DNA of 55,026 nt. It comes from an uncultured Bacteroidota bacterium (lineage in GTDB: Bacteria > Bacteroidota > Bacteroidia > Chitinophagales > Chitinophagaceae). A model generated the notes under the pieces. The model was not told where the DNA came from, searched no databases, and saw only the letters and a list, made by a program, of their open reading frames with translations. The first letter of the stretch is position 1, and the number at the start of each line of letters is the position of its first letter. The stretch is taken from NCBI GenBank assembly GCA_903903635.1, contig CAIUZK010000219.1, positions 1 to 55,026 of the forward strand, given 5' to 3'. The position numbers and the translations under genes are program-made. This document shows, piece by piece, positions 28,039-39,565 of the stretch.

Positions 28039-28285
28039 ATATCCTATTTAGATGCCAAATTAAGGAATAAAAATACAAACCAGTAAAGATACTATCTGAT
28101 CATAATTGAAAAAAGGTACTTATCAAATATTATTCTATTGTTTTGAGTTCAGAATAATATATGTGACGATTAATTTATTTTAACAATCTTTCAGAAATGA
28201 ACATTGCTACATACCAGAATCCGATTGCTGTTATTTGTTTTTGCAAAAGAAGGGCAGCAATATTTCTGATGTCTTAAAATGAAGA

Positions 28286-29785
28286 TTATAATTCTTTTCT
28301 TAAGCGGGCAACCGGGATGTTTAATTGCTCCCTGTACTTAGCCACAGTACGCCGTGCAATATTGTACCCCTTTTCGAGCAGCATATCGGTAAGTTCCTCA
28401 TCAGAAAATGGTTTACGTTTGTTTTCGGAGGATATGAATTCGTTCAGAATCGTCTTCACCTCCCTGGTTGATACCTCCTCTCCGCTTTCCATCTGCAGGG
28501 CTTCAGAGAAAAAGTACTTTAATTTGTAAGTACCATATTCGGTTTGCACAAATTTGCTGTTGGCTACCCTCGATACGGTAGACACATCCAATGATGTCAT
28601 CTGGGCAATGTCTTTGAGAATCATTGGTTTCAGCTCGGTCTCATCGCCGGTAATGAAGAACTCCCTTTGAAAATCAAGTATAGCCTGCATGGTATGGAGC
28701 AGGGTGTGTTGCCGCTGCTTTATTGCATCAATAAACCATTTGGCGCTATCCAGCTTTTGCTTAATAAACAATACGGCATCTTTTTGCTGTTTATTCTTTT
28801 TTTCACTGCGGTCATAAGCCTTGATCATTTCCCGGTAACCTTCTGAAATACGCAATTCAGGAGCATTCTTGGAATTGAGCGATAACTCAGGATTGTTGTT
28901 GTTATTGAAAACAAAGAAATCAGGGATGATATAGTTTTCAGCCTTGTTAAGCACTGTAAATGCGCCGCCTGGCTTAGGACTGAGTTTGATAATGATGTTA
29001 ATGACATTCTTGAAATCATTATCATTGAGCTCCAGATGCCGCTGTATTTTGTCGTAGTGTTTTTTTATGAACTCATTGAAATACTTATCAATAACCGCTA
29101 TGGCATTTTTTACCGGTTTGGACACCGGCATTCTTTTCAATTGCAGTACCAGGCAATCCTGTAGTGTTACTGCGCATATTCCAGGCGGATCAAAAAGCTG
29201 AATCTGTTGCACCAATGACGAAATCTCCTCAGCATTCGTATCCACATTCTGACCAAATGCAAGATCATCAACAATAGAGGTAATTTCCCTGCGCAGATAT
29301 CCGTCTTCATCCAGACTACCAATAATTTGTTCAGCTATTTTGTGGCTACGGTCATCCAGTTCCAGCATCCCCAACTGGTCAAGCAAATGTTCATGAAAAC
29401 TGGTTTCTACTCTTGCTGGTGTTGCCACCCGCTCACTATCTCCTCCTCCATAGTAATCATCGCCGTAGTCGTAGCCGTTGCTGTCATCATCCTCTCTTCT
29501 AAGGAAATCATCCAGGTCCACTTTTTCAGCGGTATCATTACTCAATTCAACATCGTCCACCGGGCTATCACCATCTTCACCATCCGATGAATTTCCTTCG
29601 AGTTCATAGTTATCCTGATCAGTATTATTACTTTCCAGTTCAAATTCCAGAGCCGGATTTTCTTCCAGTTCTTCCTTTATCCGTTCTTCAAGGTTGGCAG
29701 TAGGTATCTGCAACAGTTTCATTAACTGAATCTGCTGTGGTGATAATTTCTGAAGTAGCCTTTGTTGGTTCGATTGTCTTAGCAT
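28286..29785 (-). CDS. rpoN: RNA polymerase sigma-54 factor
   Basis: This sigma factor directs RNA polymerase to -24/-12 promoters and needs an ATP-driven activator. The 499-residue protein has region I (MLRQSNQQRLLQKLSPQQIQ, activator contact), an acidic region II (residues ~50-115, with repeated Asp/Glu and a GYDYGDDYYGGGDS stretch longer and more acidic than in Proteobacteria), the core-binding domain, the helix-turn-helix (LKDIAQMTSLDVSTVSRVANS) and the C-terminal RpoN box (ARRTVAKYREQLNIPVARLR). No sigma-54 activator gene is in the window. A TATTTTTG -7 box lies upstream at 29807-29814. Confidence 0.95.
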   Translation of the reverse strand: MLRQSNQQRLLQKLSPQQIQLMKLLQIPTANLEERIKEELEENPALEFELESNNTDQDNYELEGNSSDGEDGDSPVDDVELSNDTAEKVDLDDFLRREDDDSNGYDYGDDYYGGGDSERVATPARVETSFHEHLLDQLGMLELDDRSHKIAEQIIGSLDEDGYLRREITSIVDDLAFGQNVDTNAEEISSLVQQIQLFDPPGICAVTLQDCLVLQLKRMPVSKPVKNAIAVIDKYFNEFIKKHYDKIQRHLELNDNDFKNVINIIIKLSPKPGGAFTVLNKAENYIIPDFFVFNNNNNPELSLNSKNAPELRISEGYREMIKAYDRSEKKNKQQKDAVLFIKQKLDSAKWFIDAIKQRQHTLLHTMQAILDFQREFFITGDETELKPMILKDIAQMTSLDVSTVSRVANSKFVQTEYGTYKLKYFFSEALQMESGEEVSTREVKTILNEFISSENKRKPFSDEELTDMLLEKGYNIARRTVAKYREQLNIPVARLRKEL

Positions 29786-29806
29786 AGTATTGTTCCGGGC
29801 CTATTG

Positions 29807-29814
29807 CAAAAATA
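29807..29814 (-). promoter_or_regulatory. TAnnTTTG -7 box upstream of rpoN
   Basis: On the minus strand the sequence reads TATTTTTG, 21 bases before the rpoN ATG at 29785. The -33 element is not clear. Confidence 0.45.
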
Positions 29815-29951
29815 AAATATAAAGGCACAAAACACTACTAAAATCCATGCCGGCGGGGTTTATATTTATTTTAGTCTGAGAATTGTTAAAAATCTTCTTT
29901 TATACAAACATAAGGCGTATATTGTCCTTATTAATCGAAGTTGTGGCGGGC

Positions 29952-31169
29952 ATGAGCAAAAAACCATACATATCTCCTTCTTTTTCTTACATTCCTTTAG
30001 AAGAGACTTTACAAATAACGCCAAAAAAAAAGCGGCTTTTTATTGGTATTCCCAAAGAAACCTCTTTTCAGGAGAACAGGATAGCCCTGACTCCTGAAGC
30101 AGTATCCGTATTGGTAAACGAGGGTCATGATGTGGCAGTAGAGCATTGTGCGGGTGATGGCTCCTTCTATTTCGATAATGATTACAGTGAGGCAGGTGCC
30201 CGTATTGTGTATGAAAAGGCAGATGTTTATAAAGCTACCACTATTATAAAATCTGCGCCAATATCTGATGAAGAAGCCGGATTATTGCAACCCAATCAGG
30301 TTGTGATATCTCCCATACATATGCCTATGCTTAAGGCTGGTATTCTGGAGCAAATGATTGCCAAGAAGATCATTGCTATTGCCTTTGAGTCAATAAAAGA
30401 TGATGCGGGAACTTACCCGATTGTGCGCTCGATGAGTGAAATCGCCGGCAACTATGCGATACTTACTGCAGCCCGGTATCTGGCTAACACAGATAACGGC
30501 AAGGGGGTATTGCTGGGCGGTATATCGGGAGTACCGCCAGCAAGGGTGCTTATAATAGGTGCTGGTGTGGTTGGTGAATTTGCTGCCCGTGCGGCTTTTG
30601 GATTAGGCGCTGATGTAATGATATTTGATAATTCTATTTACCGCCTGATGCGGTTGCAGAATAATATTGGCCGCCGTTGTTTTACCTCAGTTCTGGAGCC
30701 GGTAACATTGGCCGAAGAGTTGATGAACGCTGATGTAGCGGTAGGAGCATTAAAACCTATTAACGGGGTAACGCCATTAGTGGTTAGTGAGCAGATGGTA
30801 CAGAATATGAAAGCCGGCTCAGTGATCATTGATGTGAGTATGGATCGCGGAGGTTGTTTTGAGACATCAAGACTAACCTCACATGAAAAACCAACTTTTA
30901 AAAAGTACGATGTAATTCATTATTGTGTGCCCAACATAGCTTCTGCGGTTTCGCGCACTGCATCCCGTGCTATAAGTAATGTATTGATGCCTATCATGTT
31001 GCAATGTGCCGATATGGGTGGTATGGAAGATTTGATACTCGGCAAGGCAGGAATACGCCGTGGGGTTTATATGTATAAAGGTTGCGTAACTAATGCGCCT
31101 ATTGCCAAAAGGTTTAACTTTAAATATACAGACCTGGACCTCCTGTTGGCTTCGCATAATGATATGTAA
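29952..31169 (+). CDS. ald: Alanine dehydrogenase
   Basis: This enzyme interconverts L-alanine and pyruvate with NAD. The ATG at 29952 (MSKKPYISPSFSYIP) is preferred; a longer frame would use TTG. Of 405 residues, the N-terminal catalytic domain has GIPKETSFQENRIALTPEAV with the substrate Arg/Lys region, and the Rossmann domain carries GVPPARVLIIGAGVVGEFAARAA. The C-terminal part includes VDVSMDRGGCFETS-type active-site residues and HYCVPNIASAVSRTAS. It resembles the longer Bacteroidota form with an extended N-terminus. It is monocistronic, facing gyrB across a bidirectional terminator. Confidence 0.92.
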   Translation: MSKKPYISPSFSYIPLEETLQITPKKKRLFIGIPKETSFQENRIALTPEAVSVLVNEGHDVAVEHCAGDGSFYFDNDYSEAGARIVYEKADVYKATTIIKSAPISDEEAGLLQPNQVVISPIHMPMLKAGILEQMIAKKIIAIAFESIKDDAGTYPIVRSMSEIAGNYAILTAARYLANTDNGKGVLLGGISGVPPARVLIIGAGVVGEFAARAAFGLGADVMIFDNSIYRLMRLQNNIGRRCFTSVLEPVTLAEELMNADVAVGALKPINGVTPLVVSEQMVQNMKAGSVIIDVSMDRGGCFETSRLTSHEKPTFKKYDVIHYCVPNIASAVSRTASRAISNVLMPIMLQCADMGGMEDLILGKAGIRRGVYMYKGCVTNAPIAKRFNFKYTDLDLLLASHNDM

Positions 31170-31274
31170 GCTAAAGAGAAATGATTGTGTTCCGGCTCTC
31201 CACTTCTAATAACGTTTCTTTAGAAAGAGAATTACTATCTCTCCATTATTTTCATTAACGATATTTTGGAAATT

Positions 31275-31305
31275 AAAAAAGCAGATGGAAACCCACCTGC
31301 TTTTT
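31275..31305. terminator. Bidirectional terminator between ald and gyrB
   Basis: The stem GCAGATGG (31281-31288) / CCACCTGC (31293-31300), with one mismatch and an AAAC loop, is flanked by six A on the left and five T on the right. It can terminate transcription from both sides. Confidence 0.75.
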
Positions 31306-31330
31306 ATAACCTTAGTCTTAAAATCAACCA

Positions 31331-33328
<1,998 letters not shown>

Positions 33329-33380
33329 TTATTTTACTATGAGGAATTGTAAAAATTCCATATTAAGATATATGAGAAAA

Positions 33381-33398
33381 ACCTATAATCAAATAGGT
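33381..33398 (-). promoter_or_regulatory. Small hairpin in the gyrB leader
   Basis: On the minus strand ACCTAT-TTGATT-ATAGGT is followed by TTTTC. It lies between the predicted transcription start and gyrB and could act as a weak attenuator; the stem is only six pairs. Confidence 0.3.
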
Positions 33399-33410
33399 CT
33401 TTCAACCTTA

Positions 33411-33441
33411 CAAAAGTAACGAAAATATAGCGTTTAAACAA
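33411..33441 (-). promoter_or_regulatory. Predicted gyrB promoter
   Basis: On the minus strand TTG (33441-33439) is followed after 20 bases by TACTTTTG (33418-33411), a full match to the Bacteroidota TTG/TAnnTTTG promoter. The leader would be about 100 bases. Confidence 0.6.
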
Positions 33442-33773
33442 CAATGTAACAGCCAATTAGTGGATATATAGGAGAATATAAACGCACATTTGTGGATAAA
33501 TATTGACTTTGATATTTTATAATTATAATATTTGAAATTATTACACCATCTTAAACTTGTTTTTCGAAAAAAATTCCTTTCAGATAAAACGGAGGATAAC
33601 TTCAGCTTTGATTGTTCCTTATTGTCGGTAACAATAAACTCAAGCGGGAAAGGAACTGCATCACATTTTTTATTAGTAATTTAATGTAGCTGCTAACTGG
33701 TTTTGTTGAAATTATGCCCCTCGTTTCCTTTATGAAATGGATAGATTCGGTTTATGCATAATGATCTGAATTA

Positions 33774-34595
33774 TCAGATCCTTCGCTGATTATACGGATG
33801 TGTTTTCGACCATCCCGGTTGATATGAAACTCCACCATAGATGATGCCTTTATAGCCATATCCTAACTCGGCGAAAGCCCCTACTGACCTGCCTGCCCGG
33901 ATGCCTATAGGTGTAAACTGGAAGGCAAATTTATTGCCCGTTTCAGTATAACTTGTATTATCCTGATCATGGTCGTGTTCCACCCAATTCAAAAGACCCG
34001 CACCAGCAAAGCCATATGCCTGGAAAGCACCTCTGCTGCTATATAGCCAGGTTAATTCCAGAGCAACAGTTGTATTCTGTTGATCGTATGTAAAGGGCAT
34101 TTGTACGCTGCTGTTATTTGAATAAATACCGGCACCGGAAATGGATTGCATTCCAGCCGTAATGCCGATAGCAAACCCGCCACCAACATAGTATTTATAG
34201 GTAAGGAATGCTGAAGGTGTTGCTGATGTAGCTGATGAATCAATAAGTTGATTTGCAGGTAATGAACCTACACCAAACGAAATTTCCTTTTGCAGGGTTA
34301 GCGGATACAAATATCCACTGGAGCTACGGGTACTGCCATAGCCTGAATTTCTTGAATAGCGCTGCCTGTAGGTGTGATACCGGTTATGACTTTCGTGGTA
34401 ATGCCATGAAGAATGTCCGCCATAGGAATGACCTGCATGAGAATGCCCACCTGAAGAATGGCCTGATGAGTGACTATGACCAGAACTATGTCCGTGACCG
34501 CCACCATGTCCGTGACCGGGGGGAGCATAACTTGCATTACATGGATTGCAGATGAATATCAACAGAGGTAGGAGTGCCAGGATGCATTTGTACAT
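33774..34595 (-). CDS. Exported protein with His/Gly/Ser-rich segment and beta-barrel-like domain
   Basis: Not a named family. Starting at the ATG at 34595 gives 273 residues with a signal peptide (MYKCILALLPLLIFICNPCNA). Residues ~25-65 are a low-complexity stretch of alternating His with Gly or Ser (GHGHGGGHGHSSGHSHSS), a typical metal (zinc/nickel/copper) binding sequence, followed by a Tyr/Arg/Ser-rich linker. The last ~180 residues have alternating hydrophobic beta strands with Gly turns (YYVGGGFAIGITAGM, FQAYGFAGAGLLNWVE, SVGAFAELGYGYKG) like a small outer-membrane barrel. The next gene downstream on the plus strand direction (34685-35851) also encodes an outer-membrane protein on the same strand. 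The role in metal handling is inference. Confidence 0.7.
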   Translation of the reverse strand: MYKCILALLPLLIFICNPCNASYAPPGHGHGGGHGHSSGHSHSSGHSSGGHSHAGHSYGGHSSWHYHESHNRYHTYRQRYSRNSGYGSTRSSSGYLYPLTLQKEISFGVGSLPANQLIDSSATSATPSAFLTYKYYVGGGFAIGITAGMQSISGAGIYSNNSSVQMPFTYDQQNTTVALELTWLYSSRGAFQAYGFAGAGLLNWVEHDHDQDNTSYTETGNKFAFQFTPIGIRAGRSVGAFAELGYGYKGIIYGGVSYQPGWSKTHPYNQRRI

Positions 34596-34684
34596 AAGAG
34601 TGGTAATGTTTAATTTTTTATACAACAACAATTGTACCAAAAAAGCCGGGAATTGGTTTTATAAAAACTCTAACAAAATATTGG

Positions 34685-35851
34685 CTAAAATCCAAATCCT
34701 ATACCCACTTCTCCTAATTCGGCCACGGTTTCATGGGTCTTTACATAAGCTGACAGAAACAGTTCTTTTATCGGGCCTTTTTCCCTTTGAACCAGATAGT
34801 ATTGCCCGCCTATTTTTTCATATACCGATGAGGTCCGAATGGCTGCCTGGTGCAAATAACAGCCCAGTTGCAAAGATATTCCGAGCCTGCCTAACAGGAA
34901 TTCATTGCCGGCAAAAACAGCGCTTTTGTAAGAATGTTGCTGCTCAGAACCATGGTACAATTCATTATTCCTTAGCCAGGAATAAATGTTCTGATAATAC
35001 GCATAATCGATGCCGATAAATCCTTTGTACCTGCTATGCCATCTGCGGCTGGCGTAAAATGAGGAGAGATAGACAGGATAAAGCGGCCCGCCATTTGTAT
35101 AACTGGATACATAAGCCATGCTCAGCCGGGCCTGCAGGAGGATTCGGTTTTTGAGCGGCCGGTATTCCCTTACAATCCTTACAGGCCGGGAGTTAACCGG
35201 GTAATAGCTCAGTCCAATATGAGTGCCGATCATGTTTATACCCAGATTAGGCTTACTAAAGGAAGCGTTGGATATATGGGTAACATTTGCGCCTATTTCT
35301 GCATCCCAGCGCTTATTTATATGACAGCGCAGGTCGGTCATGAGCATGGCAAAATCATTGATATTACTGCCAATGGCAACATTGATGGTATCTGCCGGTG
35401 CAACACGCCTGAATGTTTTGGTTACGTACCCTATTCCATCGCCAATTCGAAAAGTCCATTCAAGATTTTTGCTGCTTATGAGTGGTATTGAGATATTGGG
35501 ATAGATGCCCAAACATCTGCCATATACAGCATCAAGTCCGTAATTGATATAGGTGAAACCAAGGCCCATCGTAGGATAGTTGCATCGCTGTTCCCACTCC
35601 CTTTTGCCATAGGTATGCAAAGTCAAATTCACGTCCAGGCCTGTAGTCAGGGCAGGAATAGGTAATGTGAATTTTGCTTCATGCTTATATACTTTACCGG
35701 CTATAAAGCTACTCTCGATACCAAATCCTGACCACGAAGGGTTGGCAGGTGTATTGGTTTGTGCACGACAAGTCAACTCTGATCCTATGATAGAGAGCAC
35801 GCCTGATATTAAAGGCAGCAAAAAATATTTGAATCTTAAAACACTCATCAA
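34685..35851 (-). CDS. PagL-like acyloxyacyl hydrolase family outer-membrane protein
   Basis: This 388-residue protein has a signal peptide ending TCRAQ and a barrel-like C-terminal part. The stretch DAEIGANVTHISNASFSKPNLGINMI (residues ~178-203) carries the H-x-S-N active-site motif of PagL lipid A 3-O-deacylases; the catalytic Glu is not evident from eye alignment. Bacteroidota proteins of this family are larger than the ~150-residue Pseudomonas enzyme, as here. If active, it would remove an acyl chain from lipid A in the outer membrane. It is 89 bases upstream of the His-rich gene on the same strand. I am confident of the family, less so of activity. Confidence 0.75.
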   Translation of the reverse strand: MMSVLRFKYFLLPLISGVLSIIGSELTCRAQTNTPANPSWSGFGIESSFIAGKVYKHEAKFTLPIPALTTGLDVNLTLHTYGKREWEQRCNYPTMGLGFTYINYGLDAVYGRCLGIYPNISIPLISSKNLEWTFRIGDGIGYVTKTFRRVAPADTINVAIGSNINDFAMLMTDLRCHINKRWDAEIGANVTHISNASFSKPNLGINMIGTHIGLSYYPVNSRPVRIVREYRPLKNRILLQARLSMAYVSSYTNGGPLYPVYLSSFYASRRWHSRYKGFIGIDYAYYQNIYSWLRNNELYHGSEQQHSYKSAVFAGNEFLLGRLGISLQLGCYLHQAAIRTSSVYEKIGGQYYLVQREKGPIKELFLSAYVKTHETVAELGEVGIGFGF

Positions 35852-36164
35852 TTTGGAGGTAACAAATATAATTTATGTTGGTGGCAGGATAAGATTTGTT
35901 TTATGAACAGGTTAACCGGAAGCGGAAAGGAATTTATTGATTATAAAGAACGTATCTGATTATATAAAGGATTTACAGATGATTTAAAGCAGACTTATTC
36001 AGGATTTTCAATCCGGATTAAATAAATCTGTCTGAACGGAATAACAGATAATTGTGAAATGTATAACAAAATATAAGGTATCAGGAGTCAATTAAATTAA
36101 ATTGTATCTCGAAAAGCAAAAGGGGTAATTATTTAGAATGTTGTTATTATGTACCTTTGCGGTC
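35852..36164. other. Divergent intergenic region
   Basis: These 313 AT-rich bases lie between the PagL-like gene and the DUF502 gene. Apart from the -7 box at 36152-36159 and a short AATCCGGATT palindrome near 36009-36018, I see nothing specific. Confidence 0.5.
36152..36159 (+). promoter_or_regulatory. TAnnTTTG -7 box directly before the DUF502 gene
   Basis: TACCTTTG ends five bases before the ATG at 36165, so the transcript would be nearly leaderless. Confidence 0.45.
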
Positions 36165-36782
36165 ATGCGCAAGTTTGCAGCTATTTTACTCAGGTCTTTT
36201 CTACAGGGTTTATTACTACTTAGCCCTATAGCAATTACTGCATTTGTGCTTTATTCGGTATTTGACAGGATTGATAATCTGATCCCTGAGTTAAAGTGGT
36301 TACCATTCCTGCACTGGAGAGGTGTTGGTTTTTTGATAATCATCACAGCAGTAACCCTTATTGGCTATCTTGGAACACGATTTTTTATTGGGAAATGGCT
36401 GTTCGATTCCTTTTCCAACATCATGGAACACACCCCTGGGGTAAAGTATATTTACTCCTCTGTAAGGGATGTTATTAAATCATTTGTAGGAGATAAGAAA
36501 CGGTTCAATAAACCCGTGTGGGTATGTGTTAATCTTAATCCGGAGGTATGGAGAATAGGGTTTATGACACAAAGGGATATGACTCACCTTGGCGTTGAAA
36601 ATAAGGTTGCAGTATATATGCCACATGCCTATGCCATTTCGGGATGGGTAATTGTGATTGATGGTAAGTATGTAAAGCCTGTAAAGGAAATGACTGCCGG
36701 CGAGGCAATGAAGTTTGCAGTAAGCGGTGGTGTAACAACAATAGAAGACGTAGAAAATAATGAAACAAAAGATCAATTTTAA
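36165..36782 (+). CDS. DUF502-family membrane protein
   Basis: This 205-residue protein is of the DUF502 family, whose function is not known. The ATG at 36165 (MRKFAAILLRSFLQG) is chosen because a -7 box lies upstream and the family begins here. It has two membrane segments (residues ~10-30 and ~54-78), GTRFFIGKWLFDSF, then PGVKYIYSSVRDVIKSFVGDKK, a signature of the family, and a cytoplasmic C-terminal half (MPHAYAISGWVIVIDGKYV, GEAMKFAVSGGVTT). Its end overlaps serC by 23 bases, suggesting co-transcription. Confidence 0.85.
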   Translation: MRKFAAILLRSFLQGLLLLSPIAITAFVLYSVFDRIDNLIPELKWLPFLHWRGVGFLIIITAVTLIGYLGTRFFIGKWLFDSFSNIMEHTPGVKYIYSSVRDVIKSFVGDKKRFNKPVWVCVNLNPEVWRIGFMTQRDMTHLGVENKVAVYMPHAYAISGWVIVIDGKYVKPVKEMTAGEAMKFAVSGGVTTIEDVENNETKDQF

Positions 36783-37866
36783 TGCAGGGCCTGCCCAGTT
36801 GCCGCCCGAAGTAATTCATGATGCAGCCATTGCGGTGCGTAATTTTAAGAAGACAGGTATATCTATTCTGGAAACTTCGCATCGAAGTCAGGTTTTTCAG
36901 GATACTGTGGAAGAGAGCAGGGCTCTTGTGAGAAAGTTATGTGGCATAAATGATGATTATGAAATACTTTGGTTGCCAGGTGGCGGCAGAATGCAGTTTT
37001 GTATGGTGCCGATGAATTTTCTGTCGGCCGGTAAGACTGCGGGCTTTATAGACAGCGGGTATTGGGCTTCAGAAGCTGCGGCTACGGCAAGGTTTTATGG
37101 CGATGTAAAAATATTGGCTTCTTCAAAAGACAGTAATTACGACAGGTTGCCGATCTGGCCTGAAGTTCCGAAGGAACTTGCCTATCTGCACATCACTACA
37201 AACAACACAATTTATGGTACACAATGCCATAATATACCCGATGTAAAAGTGCCGCTCATTGCAGATATGAGCAGTGATATATTGTCGATGAAACGTGATT
37301 ATACAAAGTATAGCATGTTTTATGCAGCAGTTCAAAAAAATCTCGGGGCGGCAGGATTAACACTGGCGGTAATACGCAAGGATATGCTGAGCAAGATAAG
37401 CAACTCTTTGCCTGGTATGCTGAACTATAAAGACCAGGCTACCGAGAATCCGTTGGTAAATACGCCTAATGTTTTTGGTATTTATGTTTCATTGCTTATG
37501 CTTCGCTGGATAGATGAAAAAGGCATTGATGCAGTAGAAAAAGAGAACAGAAGCAAGGCTGAATTGCTGTATGCCGTATTGGATAATAGTAAAGTATTTA
37601 AACCTATAGTCACAGTAAAAGCAGACCGCAGTCTGATGAATGTGTGTTTTACTGCAAATACACCTGAAATCGAGAAATCTTTTCTAGATGCCTGCGAAGC
37701 AAATGACATTATAGGAGTAAAGGGACATCGTCTGGCAAGCGGGTTCAGAGTTTCGTTGTATAATGCCATTTCGCTCGAAGATGTACAAACACTTATAGCA
37801 GTAATGAACAAGTTTGAAAAACAAATAACAGATCCTGTGGCGCCGCCTAAAAAGTGGGGCAGGTAA
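36760..37866 (+). CDS. serC: Phosphoserine aminotransferase
   Basis: This PLP enzyme converts 3-phosphohydroxypyruvate to phosphoserine in serine synthesis and also acts in pyridoxal phosphate synthesis. The 368-residue protein begins MKQKINFNAGPAQLPPEVIH and has the glycine-rich WLPGGGRMQF, PLIADMSSDILS and the PLP Lys193 in YAAVQKNLGAAG. The C-terminal substrate region contains GHRLASGFRVSLYNAI. The start overlaps the end of the DUF502 gene; DUF1015 follows after 79 bases, a frequent neighbour of serC/serA in this phylum. 3-phosphoglycerate dehydrogenase is not in the window. Confidence 0.94.
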   Translation: MKQKINFNAGPAQLPPEVIHDAAIAVRNFKKTGISILETSHRSQVFQDTVEESRALVRKLCGINDDYEILWLPGGGRMQFCMVPMNFLSAGKTAGFIDSGYWASEAAATARFYGDVKILASSKDSNYDRLPIWPEVPKELAYLHITTNNTIYGTQCHNIPDVKVPLIADMSSDILSMKRDYTKYSMFYAAVQKNLGAAGLTLAVIRKDMLSKISNSLPGMLNYKDQATENPLVNTPNVFGIYVSLLMLRWIDEKGIDAVEKENRSKAELLYAVLDNSKVFKPIVTVKADRSLMNVCFTANTPEIEKSFLDACEANDIIGVKGHRLASGFRVSLYNAISLEDVQTLIAVMNKFEKQITDPVAPPKKWGR

Positions 37867-37945
37867 TTTATAAACATTCAGTTGAACCCTGATTTATAGG
37901 GTACTTTTTATTGGGCATTTTTATAGCCTGTACAATATTTATTTC

Positions 37946-39187
37946 ATGGCAAAGATCACACCTTTCAAAGGCCTGAGGCCTAAAAAAGAATTAGCGGCTG
38001 AAGTAGCTACCCTGCCGTATGATGTAGTAAGTGTAGCTGAAGCGAGGGTTTTCAGGAAAGACCCTTATAATTTTTATCATGTTACCCGGTCTGAAATTGA
38101 TCTGCCTGAGGGCATTGATGTACATAGCCAGCAGGTATATGATAAAGCCAAGGAAAACCTGGAAGCTATGATCATTGATAAGCTCCTTGTTCAGGACGAA
38201 ATGCCATGCTATTATATTTATGAGCTGGTAATGGATGGCAGGTCGCAGACAGGGCTGGTATGCGGATCATCTATTGATGATTATAATTCCGGTATTGTTA
38301 AGAAACATGAGTTTACACGTCCTGAAAAAGAGCAGGACCGGATCAATCATATCATCGCTACCGGCGCACAGACAGGTATAGTGTTTCTGGCCTACAATGA
38401 TTGTGAAAGTGTTCAGGAGATCATAGACAATTGGAAAAAGGCGCATGCGCCTGCAAATGATTTTGTTGCACCGGACGGGATAAGGCATATTTTCTGGGTT
38501 ATAGATGATTATAGTAAAGTCGCTTCCATTACGCACGACTTTGATCAGCATGTGCCTTGCACCTATATTGCTGATGGCCATCATCGTGCCGCATCGGCTG
38601 CAAGGGTTTGCCATGAGATGCGTGAAAATGGCTACTCAGTGGATGGTAATGAGTCGTTCAATTATTTTGTGACTTGTATTTTCCCGGCCAGCCAGTTGAA
38701 AATCATGGATTACAACAGGTTAGCCAAGGATCTCAATGGGATGAATACCAATGAGTTTATACAGGCGCTTCAAAAGGATTTCAACGTAACAAGGACTGGC
38801 AGCAATATTGTAAAACCTGATGAGCCGCATGAGTTTGGTATGTATCTCGAAGGCGACTGGTATAAGCTAAATGCCAAAGAAGGAACTTATACCAGCGACC
38901 CGATTGGTATTCTTGATGTATCCATACTTCAGAATAATGTTTTAGACCGCTTACTTGATATAAAGGATCCAAGGGTTGATAAGCGTGTTGATTTTGTAGG
39001 TGGCATAAGGGGTATGGATGGATTGCAAAAGAGGGTAGATAGCGGCGATGCTGTTGTGGCATTTTCGTTGTACCCGGTGTCTATAAAGCAGTTATTCGAT
39101 ATTGCTGACAGTGGCAATGTTATGCCACCCAAAAGCACCTGGTTTGAACCAAAGCTCAGAGATGGACTGGTGGTGTATATGATCTGA
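37946..39187 (+). CDS. DUF1015-family protein
   Basis: This 413-residue protein is of the DUF1015 family, often described only as uncharacterised and often adjacent to serine-biosynthesis genes. It has the conserved N-terminus KITPFKGLRPKKELAAEVATLPYDVVSV and the central signatures HEFTRPEKEQDRINH (residues ~117-131), YIADGHHRAASAARV (residues ~207-221) and YFVTCIFPASQLKI. Gly/His-rich catalytic-like motifs suggest a hydrolase or transferase, but no activity can be assigned. It is the last gene of the DUF502-serC-DUF1015 group; an intrinsic terminator lies about 180 bases downstream. Confidence 0.9.
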   Translation: MAKITPFKGLRPKKELAAEVATLPYDVVSVAEARVFRKDPYNFYHVTRSEIDLPEGIDVHSQQVYDKAKENLEAMIIDKLLVQDEMPCYYIYELVMDGRSQTGLVCGSSIDDYNSGIVKKHEFTRPEKEQDRINHIIATGAQTGIVFLAYNDCESVQEIIDNWKKAHAPANDFVAPDGIRHIFWVIDDYSKVASITHDFDQHVPCTYIADGHHRAASAARVCHEMRENGYSVDGNESFNYFVTCIFPASQLKIMDYNRLAKDLNGMNTNEFIQALQKDFNVTRTGSNIVKPDEPHEFGMYLEGDWYKLNAKEGTYTSDPIGILDVSILQNNVLDRLLDIKDPRVDKRVDFVGGIRGMDGLQKRVDSGDAVVAFSLYPVSIKQLFDIADSGNVMPPKSTWFEPKLRDGLVVYMI

Positions 39188-39364
39188 GGATAGAAAAGCG
39201 GTAATACATCAGAAATGTTAGTCATTGTTACTGGCTGTCTATTTTAATTTTACCACGAGGGCACTAAGGGTTTTCACGAGGGGCACTTTATGGTTATTTG
39301 GTGGCAAAGTTCGGATGAGAAGTTGGATTGGTGAAATTGAGTTTCTATGATGGTACTGTTTTTG

Positions 39365-39404
39365 ATCTATGATAGATCGTATACGGTCTATCATAGATTT
39401 TTTT
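39365..39404 (+). terminator. Intrinsic terminator downstream of DUF1015
   Basis: ATCTATGATAGATC (39365-39378) pairs with GGTCTATCATAGAT (39385-39398) at 13 of 14 positions, with a GTATAC loop and seven T (39398-39404). Confidence 0.75.
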
Positions 39405-39565
39405 GAGGGGCTAATGGATTGGGGATTAGTGAGGTATATGTTATAGGATAGCCCCTGCCCCGAAAGGGAGTACAATGGAATCATATTTTCTGCTTTTGCA
39501 ACTAATATGGGCAGGAATTTTTATGAGTGACTTATGCAGTAACTGCCTGGTAATTTCAGTATTTC

